Source of the DNA: Chloroflexota bacterium
Lineage (GTDB): Bacteria; Chloroflexota; Anaerolineae; B4-G1
DNA length: 11,601 bases
Direction of reading: 5' to 3'
Assembly (NCBI GenBank): GCA_003648085.1
Contig: QMOC01000024.1
Coordinates: 1-11,601, forward strand
Shown here: positions 6,814 to 11,601 of the stretch, one piece after another
How positions within the stretch are numbered: position 1 is the first letter of the stretch
Layout of the letters: each line of letters opens with the position of its first letter
The notes under the pieces: generated by a model
What the model was told of the DNA's origin: nothing
Database searches by the model: none
Seen by the model: the letters and a program-made list of their open reading frames with translations, nothing else
Program-made: the position numbers and the translations under genes

Positions 6814-7563
6814 TCAGACCTCCAGTGTCAGGCCATCGTAGGCCACAGTTATGCCGTAAGAAGCAGTCCTCTCCACCAACTCATCGTGCAGGAGGTTGTT
6901 GTGGTTGATGTGGGTGATAATCACCCGCTGTATTGTGTACTCCTGTGCCAGGGAGATGACCTCTTGAACGCTGATATGACTACGATATGGCTCAAAAGTA
7001 GGAGTGTGAAAAATGGCCACATCGGCTCTTTCTATCAGGTGACGATGGAGAGCACCCAACTCGGGGCCGGAATCGCTGAAATGAAGGACCCGTACCCCCG
7101 CCTCCTCGAAGGCGAAGCCATAACAGGGGACGTGGTGGATAACCTTGAACGGCATCACTCTCAGGTCGCCGAAGTGCAACCACGTGTGGGAATAGAAGCC
7201 GGAGAGGAGTGCCCGTTCCGCCAGACGCGGGGTCAGCCGGAGTTTGGGCAGCACGTCGTAACCGGCGAAGATCGGCAGCACCCGGTTCCAGTACTCGAAC
7301 TCGGTCAGCCCGCCGATGTGGTCGAAGTGCTCGTGACTCAGGAGAATGGCCGACAGATCGAAAATCTCGGCCTGGTTCAACAGCGTGCCGATCTCCGGCG
7401 GCGTATCGAGCAGAATGCGATGCCCACCCGCTTCGACCAGCAAGGAGGCCCGCCGCCGGGCATTGGGAACCCCCTCTCTTCTGGCTACCTGGCAGCGCGG
7501 GCAGGTGCAGCCAAAACTGGGGATGCCCTCGGCTGCTCCAGTACCCAGGAACCGTATCTTCAT
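6814..7563 (-). CDS. PhnP-like metallo-beta-lactamase-fold hydrolase, first of three tandem paralogues (catalytic site intact)
   Basis: At 249 residues it is the most divergent of the three but retains every expected ligand: SHEHFDH (H77, H79, D81, H82), H143 or H144 in VIHHVP, D164 in FSDSG and H218 in ITHINH. The structural zinc residues are C19, C21, C24 (CTCPRC) and H221. It is likely an active phosphodiesterase or related hydrolase of the PhnP group. ATG 7563 is preceded by AGAGGTGA, with about seven bases from GAGGTG to the start. It is the first gene after the palindromic element at 7601-7674 and so may head its own transcription unit. The C-terminal LEV codons provide the ribosome site for the next paralogue. 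The substrate is unknown. Confidence 0.82.
   Translation of the reverse strand: MKIRFLGTGAAEGIPSFGCTCPRCQVARREGVPNARRRASLLVEAGGHRILLDTPPEIGTLLNQAEIFDLSAILLSHEHFDHIGGLTEFEYWNRVLPIFAGYDVLPKLRLTPRLAERALLSGFYSHTWLHFGDLRVMPFKVIHHVPCYGFAFEEAGVRVLHFSDSGPELGALHRHLIERADVAIFHTPTFEPYRSHISVQEVISLAQEYTIQRVIITHINHNNLLHDELVERTASYGITVAYDGLTLEV
6819..6823 (-). promoter_or_regulatory. Ribosome site for the middle PhnP-like gene, embedded in the codons for Glu-Val
   Basis: GGAGG on the - strand is formed by the CTG GAG GTC codons that encode the conserved C-terminal Leu-Glu-Val of the first paralogue. It lies seven bases before the GTG start at 6811. It decides the start and implies coupling of the two genes. 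Confidence 0.7.
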
Positions 7564-7600
7564 CGCGTCTCACCTCTGTCCAGTGGGCTTATCTATACTC

Positions 7601-7674
7601 GGTGCAAAACAGCCGGAGGCCCGGCTTCAGCCGGGAAAATCCCGCTAAATCGGGGCCTCCGTCGAGTTTGCACC
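7601..7674. repeat. Compound palindromic element (REP-like), possible terminator
   Basis: This 74-base element is nested inverted repeats. Outer arms GGTGCAAA (7601-7608) and TTTGCACC (7667-7674) pair over 8 bp. Inside them GGAGGCC (7615-7621) pairs with GGCCTCC (7654-7660). Inside that are two small hairpins, CCGGC-TTCA-GCCGG (7621-7634) and CCCG-CTAAAT-CGGG (7641-7654). The predicted shape is a cruciform with two inner arms. It fills most of the 116-base gap between the lipoprotein stop (7680) and the first PhnP-like start (7563). It could terminate transcription of the upstream genes, or be a small repeat carried in many copies. No second copy is in the window, so the repeat class is inferred from structure and resemblance to intergenic repeats I recall from Chloroflexota. 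There is no strong T-run. Confidence 0.65.
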
Positions 7675-7679
7675 GGAAA

Positions 7680-8639
7680 CTATCTATCGGTCAGGTAAGG
7701 ATTGTAGACGTACTCCACGGAGAAATCGCCGCTGAAACCGGCATGGTAAGCCAATGCCTTGGCCGGGTCGAGAAACCAGTCACCACGAGAGAGCACGTTG
7801 CCGGTGGCCTGGTTGTAGCCCCAGGGGGTATTGGCCTTGTCCGTGCCGTAATTGTCGCCGTCAATGGCCGCCGGCAGCGTGCGGCCCCGGTAGTTGAAAG
7901 GTTGATCGAAAGCCCATCCGGGGCCAATCTCGTCCCGGTGCATCCAGAGAGTCTCGTAGATGGGGACGAGTTGGTACGATACATCGTCATCTTCAAAACT
8001 CTCCGGCACTTCAGCCCGCTCCCCCACACGGTAGATGACGACATGTGGCAGGAATATCTTGCGATGGGCGTAGATGCCGTGACCATACGCCTCCACATAG
8101 ACGATGGGATGGCTCCCCTCAAGCCGAACCCAATCTTTGACTTTGAGAAAGTTACCCTTCACCGACCGATCTGCGACGTAGAGGTAAATGTGGCTATGAG
8201 CCAGCGTCTCCACGGCTTGCAAGTGGCCAAAGGGCGTGTCGTCTTTAGCAACGATGATCTGTATGGATTCCATATCATTCTCGTGGCAGCCGTTGGATTC
8301 TTCGCACGGATCGCGGGTGTAGTCCCGGGGATGAAACAGAGCGTAGAAAAGAAACCAGTGGCTCTTCGTCTCCACCACCGAGTAGTAGACATAGGCTGAG
8401 AGGTCTCCCGTGGGCTGGTTTTCCCAATTGTTGTTCCCAACCCAATCGCCATCAAAATCCACGGCGGTGATGAAGTCCTGATCGGAGGCGACACCCTGAT
8501 GGATGACCGGCGCGTAATGGTGGGCCAACTCCTGGTGAGAAGCCGGAGGGCCGGGGGCAACTGTTGGCCCAGGAGAGGCACAACCGGCAAGCACCAATGT
8601 CACCAGCATCGCCATACTCAGGGTTATGAGGGCTTTCAA
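7680..8639 (-). CDS. Lipoprotein of unknown function
   Basis: A 319-residue exported protein. The N-terminus is a lipoprotein signal: Lys2, a hydrophobic stretch (about 3-16) and the lipobox LAGC with C20 as the lipidated cysteine, followed by a Ser/Pro/Gly linker. The mature part is rich in His, Asp, Trp and Tyr. It has HHYAPVIHQ, DFDGDWVGNNNWEN, FYALFHPRDY, a Cys pair in CEESNGC and HENDMESI, which suggests a beta-rich fold with a possible metal or carbohydrate site. It faintly recalls Vps62-like domains, but I cannot assign a family. I chose TTG 8639 because GGGAGG lies eight bases upstream and TTGA overlaps the stop of the sugar kinase by four bases. Longer in-frame starts would place a charged, implausible extension before the signal peptide. 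The palindromic element follows its stop. Confidence 0.7.
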   Translation of the reverse strand: MKALITLSMAMLVTLVLAGCASPGPTVAPGPPASHQELAHHYAPVIHQGVASDQDFITAVDFDGDWVGNNNWENQPTGDLSAYVYYSVVETKSHWFLFYALFHPRDYTRDPCEESNGCHENDMESIQIIVAKDDTPFGHLQAVETLAHSHIYLYVADRSVKGNFLKVKDWVRLEGSHPIVYVEAYGHGIYAHRKIFLPHVVIYRVGERAEVPESFEDDDVSYQLVPIYETLWMHRDEIGPGWAFDQPFNYRGRTLPAAIDGDNYGTDKANTPWGYNQATGNVLSRGDWFLDPAKALAYHAGFSGDFSVEYVYNPYLTDR

Positions 8640-9514
8640 GTGCCTGACCTCCCTGCCAGCACAGCCGCCACGTCGTCCAGAGTGCCGCGCCAAGGGCCAG
8701 GCTGTTCCTGCTTCAGCGTGGTAATCGCCGCTGCAAAGCGGCAAGCCTCCTCGGGGGATGCGCTCAGGCGTTTGCCCACGTAAGTAGCGAAGCAGGTATC
8801 GCCCCGGCCGGTACGACCGTCGAGAGAACGAGGGTTGAAAGGCGCTTCGTAGACCTGGCCGTCGGCGTAGACAGTGACACCCGACGATTGGGTGACGATG
8901 ACTTCACGGGGACCGTAGGCGGCCAACTGACGGGCCGCAGCCCGCAGGTCGGCCTGACCGGTGAGCAGTTCCGCCTCGGCACGGTCCACCTTCAGGTAGG
9001 TCACAAGCGCCAGGCCCTCGGCCATATCGGGCCACTGGCGAAAGACTAAATGACCATCCTCACGGACGCGGACGAAGCCCTGCACGTCCAGGCCCACCGG
9101 CCCACGGGCCGCCAGTCGCCGGAGCAGTGGCAGGTCCACCTCGCCGGCAATGATAGGCGTGATCAGGTACACCTGGGCCGACAGGTCAGGAATCTCTTCC
9201 TGCCGGAAGGGGCCGGCGAAACCCAGGAGTTTACAGACACGCCGCTCCATATCGGCTGAATTATAGATATTCTCGATGCCAGAGGTCTCCGGCGCAGGCG
9301 TGGCGAAGACCAGGACACTTTCCCGTCTCAGTTCGTCCAACCGTGGAAAATCGTCGAGGTGCAGGCGGGTGACGACAGCCACGCGGACGCCGATGTGCCG
9401 CAGCGCCACGCTCCCATAGTAGACAGCGCCCCCGGATGCAATCTCGCTTGTGCCGTCCACCACCAACTTATCTTTGGCGAAGTGACCGATCATCATAATA
9501 TCAACGTCGTACAT
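8636..9514 (-). CDS. PfkB-family carbohydrate kinase
   Basis: A 292-residue cytoplasmic sugar kinase of the ribokinase/PfkB family. It shows the N-terminal Gly-Gly signature ASGGAVYYGSVAL (about 26-38), TYLKVDRAEAELLTG (about 172-186) before the nucleotide-binding part, and the anion-hole/catalytic motif GRTGRGDTCFATYV (about 233-246), in which the Asp of GRGD is the expected base. The kinase appears complete. It would phosphorylate a sugar, sugar acid or cyclitol that the neighbouring TIM-barrel and IolG-like enzymes act on; the exact substrate cannot be read from the sequence. I prefer ATG 9514, with GGAGG (9525-9529) ten bases upstream, over the in-frame TTG at 9535, which lacks a site. 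Its stop overlaps the lipoprotein start. Confidence 0.82.
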   Translation of the reverse strand: MYDVDIMMIGHFAKDKLVVDGTSEIASGGAVYYGSVALRHIGVRVAVVTRLHLDDFPRLDELRRESVLVFATPAPETSGIENIYNSADMERRVCKLLGFAGPFRQEEIPDLSAQVYLITPIIAGEVDLPLLRRLAARGPVGLDVQGFVRVREDGHLVFRQWPDMAEGLALVTYLKVDRAEAELLTGQADLRAAARQLAAYGPREVIVTQSSGVTVYADGQVYEAPFNPRSLDGRTGRGDTCFATYVGKRLSASPEEACRFAAAITTLKQEQPGPWRGTLDDVAAVLAGRSGT

Positions 9515-9568
9515 TCTATTTTGGCCTCCAAACAAGATATTTCACAAACCTCCCACTCCCCGCCCGTC

Positions 9569-9904
9569 TCACAGCCTTTCAAAACGCTTCACGTCCAGAA
9601 CGAAGATAACGGCCCCGCCAAACTCCACCTCTCGCCTTTCCACAGGCAGCGGTGGGGGAAATCCAGGCAACTGTTCGGGGAGAGATGGAGAGATGAGTTG
9701 AGTGCGTGAGCGGCAATTGGCCTTGATGGTCTCCATCACCTCTTCCACCTGCGCACCATGAACCCCGATTAGCAGCGTCGTATTGCTGATCCTGGAGAGC
9801 CCGCTGGTCGTATTGATCCTGGTAAAACTATACCCCTTTTCCGCCAGTGCACCAGTCACCCTTGCGGCATCCTCATGTTGAATGATGGCTACAACCAGTT
9901 CCAT
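9569..9904 (-). CDS. DarA/PstA-like PII-fold protein (possible cyclic-di-AMP receptor)
   Basis: A 111-residue protein matching the small PII-like c-di-AMP receptor family in length and layout. MELVVAIIQHEDAARV opens the fold, followed by GYSFTRINTTSG, SNTTLLIGV (about 40-48), a variable loop (about 70-90) and the ending FGGAVIFVLDVKRFERL (about 95-111). In the known receptor the loop after the TT reads like GGFL..GNTT; here it is SGLSRISNTT, so several Gly and aromatic positions near the ligand are changed and binding is uncertain. It would act in the cytoplasm as a trimer that signals to a partner protein. ATG 9904 sits 10 bases after the TIM-barrel stop; the upstream sequence is G-rich but without a clean GGAGG. 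A longer in-frame extension overlaps the TIM-barrel gene and is rejected. Confidence 0.78.
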   Translation of the reverse strand: MELVVAIIQHEDAARVTGALAEKGYSFTRINTTSGLSRISNTTLLIGVHGAQVEEVMETIKANCRSRTQLISPSLPEQLPGFPPPLPVERREVEFGGAVIFVLDVKRFERL

Positions 9905-9914
9905 ACCCCCACCC

Positions 9915-10949
9915 CTACGCGAGACCACACTCCTCAAGGAGATCCCGCACGCCAAGCAACGCATCCTCAAGATAGGGACCGTAGCGAGGTTTGAGTTCCA
10001 ACAGGATGATGCCCTCGTAACCCTGCAGCCGAGAGAAGACCTCCCGATAGGGTATCCCCCCCCAACCCACAGGCATATGTAGGTCTCCCTTACCTTCCGC
10101 AACCAGAATGATCTGTCGCCGATCCAGCCCAGCCGGCTTACCAAAATTGTCGTGGGCGTGAATGTGCTTGACAAACGGCTTCGCCAACGAGATGGCGTCG
10201 AGGAAATCGAAGCCGTAGTAGATTGAGGCGATGTAGGCGTGACCCACATCGAGCGTGATTCCCACGTTATCCCGGCCAACCACCTCTATCTGCCTGACCA
10301 GGTGCTCTAGCACCCCCCCGTAGTTGTAGACGGCAATGTCTCCGCCAGGGGCAATGCGGTAGAAAAGGTCAACGCCGTTGACGCGAACACGCCGGGCGAG
10401 TTCCCAAACGGCCTCCTCATCCACACGGGGATCGGCGTTCTCCACGCAGATGGTCACTCCTTTCCTTTCGGCTATCTCCGCAAGTTCCGCCAGCGTTTCG
10501 CGCTCGACCCGTTCCCGCTCTTCGACGAAGGCACGGTCGGGGATGGAGAGCAGTTCCCGGGTGAACGCCGCCTGCCCCAGGTATTCGTCCCCCAACTCGA
10601 CCTTGCCACTGTGGTAGACCAAGATCTCCGCTTCGATCTCACCGGCGAAATCAATGCTCGCCTCGAAGATGCTCCTGTGCAGCGGGAATTCCTCGGCCTC
10701 CATCAGATTCAGCCAGTTGGAACAGTGCACAGTGTACTTGAGGCGGGGAAATCTGGCAAGCACTTCCTTAATCCTCTTCATCTGCCTGAGATTAAGCCTC
10801 CCGTTAAGGATGGCATCAACGCCGTGGACCGGTATCTCCACGTAATCAAAGCCGATGCGCTGGAAATGAGCCAGATCGTGTTCCAGTATCTCCAGACTGC
10901 CGTCCAGCCGAGATGCATGGGCATTAATACCGATGCCTTTGATAGCCAT
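9915..10949 (-). CDS. TIM-barrel sugar isomerase/epimerase (xylose isomerase-like, AP-endonuclease 2 fold)
   Basis: A 344-residue member of the sugar phosphate isomerase/epimerase superfamily, which includes inosose dehydratase and several keto-sugar epimerases. The divalent metal site is recognisable: E170 in CVENAD, D234 and H237 in LDVGHA, H264/H266 in HIHAHDN and E318 in LLELK. HMPVGWGGIPY (291-301) fits the usual late loop of the family. The enzyme should isomerise, epimerise or dehydrate a keto-sugar or keto-inositol; substrate unknown. I chose ATG 10949, with AGAGG about 11 bases upstream, because residues match the family from MAIKGIGINAH onward. A longer in-frame start at 11042 would translate through the inverted repeat. 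It heads the run TIM-barrel, DarA-like, PfkB, lipoprotein. Confidence 0.82.
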   Translation of the reverse strand: MAIKGIGINAHASRLDGSLEILEHDLAHFQRIGFDYVEIPVHGVDAILNGRLNLRQMKRIKEVLARFPRLKYTVHCSNWLNLMEAEEFPLHRSIFEASIDFAGEIEAEILVYHSGKVELGDEYLGQAAFTRELLSIPDRAFVEERERVERETLAELAEIAERKGVTICVENADPRVDEEAVWELARRVRVNGVDLFYRIAPGGDIAVYNYGGVLEHLVRQIEVVGRDNVGITLDVGHAYIASIYYGFDFLDAISLAKPFVKHIHAHDNFGKPAGLDRRQIILVAEGKGDLHMPVGWGGIPYREVFSRLQGYEGIILLELKPRYGPYLEDALLGVRDLLEECGLA

Positions 10950-10977
10950 AATAGTGCAGCCTCTACAAATATATAAA

Positions 10978-11020
10978 GGCGGCCAGGGTGCAGACGAAGG
11001 AACCACAATGACTGGCCGCC
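10978..11020 (-). terminator. Inverted repeat, probable terminator or attenuator after the methyltransferase gene
   Basis: GGCGGCCAG (10978-10986) and CTGGCCGCC (11012-11020) are a perfect 9-bp, very GC-rich inverted repeat separated by 25 bases. On the - strand the second arm is followed directly by TTTATATATTT, which resembles the U-rich tail of an intrinsic terminator. It lies in the 156-base gap between the methyltransferase stop (11106) and the TIM-barrel ATG (10949). The loop is long for a simple terminator and the tail is broken by A, so an attenuator or a protein-binding site is also possible. The remaining bases of the gap (11021-11105) hold only a weak imperfect hairpin and no promoter I can support. 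Confidence 0.5.
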
Positions 11021-11105
11021 GAATCCCCGGAACCGGTCGCAAGTTGAGACAGCGTCAGTCGCCTTGCCGGTACTGGCAGGCTCAGGCGTCCAACGTTTTA
11101 ATGGT

Positions 11106-11601
11106 CTAACTCTGCGAAAGCACCCCCATCTCTTGAACCGTTTCGTACAGCGCCAAGACATTCTCTACCGGCGTTTCTGGCATGACGTTGTTAGTAGGGG
11201 CCAGAACGAACCCGCCCCCTCGCCCCAACGTCTGGCACAACTGCGCAACCTCGGCACGCACATCATCGGGAGTGCCTTGCGATAGCACGGTTTGAATGTC
11301 CAGTGCGCCGTGGAAACAAAGTGCGCCGCCGAAATCCCGCTTTAACCCAACGGGTTCCATGCCTTTGGCCGATACCTGGATGGGATTGAGGATATCCACG
11401 CCCAGTTCGATGAAATCCGGAATCAGGGGACGGACTGCACCGCAAGTGTGGTACATAATCAACTGCCCGTACTCTTTGGCCTGGGCGATGAAGCGTTGCA
11501 GGCTGGGCTTGATGAACCTGCGGAACATGCTGGGGCTGATCATCAGACCATCCTGCACACCGACGTCATCGGCGATGAAGTAGATGTCCGTGAGATCGCC
11601 C
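11106..11601 (-). CDS. URO-D family protein, corrinoid-type methyltransferase (C-terminal part, partial)
   Basis: The gene runs in from beyond the right edge; 164 codons and the TAG stop (11106-11108) are visible. The frame is open to the edge and reads FIADDVG, then SPSMFRRFIKPSL, both typical of the uroporphyrinogen decarboxylase superfamily. Then YHTCGAVRPLIPDFIELG supplies the His-x-Cys zinc motif found in MtaA-like methyl-corrinoid methyltransferases and absent from true heme-pathway URO-D. LNPIQVSAKGME, FHGALDIQTVL and GGGFVLAPTNNV complete the barrel. It probably moves a methyl group to or from a corrinoid or demethylates a small molecule; its partner corrinoid protein is not in view. 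A start inside the window (GTG 11558) would lose half the barrel and is not credible. Confidence 0.82.
   Translation of the reverse strand, partial: GDLTDIYFIADDVGVQDGLMISPSMFRRFIKPSLQRFIAQAKEYGQLIMYHTCGAVRPLIPDFIELGVDILNPIQVSAKGMEPVGLKRDFGGALCFHGALDIQTVLSQGTPDDVRAEVAQLCQTLGRGGGFVLAPTNNVMPETPVENVLALYETVQEMGVLSQS

Noticed and set aside
7564..7600. Possible -10 box (TATAGAT on the - strand) for the PhnP-like genes
   Set aside because: No acceptable -35 sequence lies 16-18 bases upstream; that stretch falls within the palindrome arms.
7601..7674. CRISPR or tandem repeat array
   Set aside because: Only one copy of the palindromic unit is present, without repeated spacers, and no cas-like gene is in the window.
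7209..8399. 396-codon open frame on the + strand
   Set aside because: It runs antisense through a PhnP-like gene, across the palindrome and into the lipoprotein gene. The protein has no family features, and both antisense genes have convincing motifs and start sites.
8640..8744. Longer start for the lipoprotein at 8744
   Set aside because: It would add 35 charged, GC-shadow residues ahead of a textbook lipoprotein signal and lies inside the kinase coding sequence. The TTG at 8639 has a good ribosome site and a four-base overlap.
9905..10279. Upstream extension of the DarA-like frame to 10279
   Set aside because: The extra residues overlap the TIM-barrel gene in another frame and look random, and the family fold begins exactly at the ATG at 9904.

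Overview
The window looks like chromosomal DNA of a moderately GC-rich free-living bacterium. Chloroflexota (Anaerolineae-like) is my best guess, from the gene mix: PPi-dependent phosphofructokinase, tandem PhnP-like metallo-hydrolases, a DarA-type PII-like protein, a URO-D family methyltransferase and a ParB-like/esterase fusion. This is an inference from content, not a placement. Shine-Dalgarno sites are strong, and GTG and TTG starts are common. Coding density is high and no stretch over 300 bases lacks a gene.

The left part (about 1-2245, + strand) holds the last 26 codons of 6-phosphogluconate dehydrogenase. Next come a near-consensus sigma-70 promoter, a Phd/YefM antitoxin overlapped by a PIN-domain toxin, and a PPi-type 6-phosphofructokinase 36 bases after the toxin. 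The toxin-antitoxin pair therefore sits inside a central carbon locus and may share its promoter with the kinase gene.

The rest (2265-11601, - strand, so read right to left) is a long co-directional run. It begins with the 3' part of a URO-D family methyltransferase, followed by a terminator-like inverted repeat. Then come a TIM-barrel sugar isomerase/epimerase, a DarA-like small trimeric-fold protein, a PfkB sugar kinase and a lipoprotein of unknown function. A compound palindromic element follows the lipoprotein gene. After it come three tandem PhnP-like metallo-beta-lactamase-fold proteins, a ParB-like/acetyl-xylan-esterase-like fusion and an IolG-like Gfo/Idh/MocA dehydrogenase. Most junctions are 1-10 nt gaps or 4-nt overlaps.

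Taken together, the dehydrogenase, TIM-barrel enzyme and PfkB kinase suggest breakdown of a cyclitol or sugar acid, with the PPi-kinase and 6-phosphogluconate dehydrogenase as nearby central metabolism. The most unusual feature is the 3282-7563 block. The middle of the three PhnP-like paralogues has lost four of seven catalytic metal ligands (three His to Arg, one His to Tyr) but keeps its structural zinc Cys/His set. The next gene encodes an esterase-like domain whose nucleophile serine is a glycine, while its Asp and His are kept. Two adjacent intact genes thus encode apparent pseudoenzymes beside active paralogues. This is the best candidate in the window for an undescribed system.
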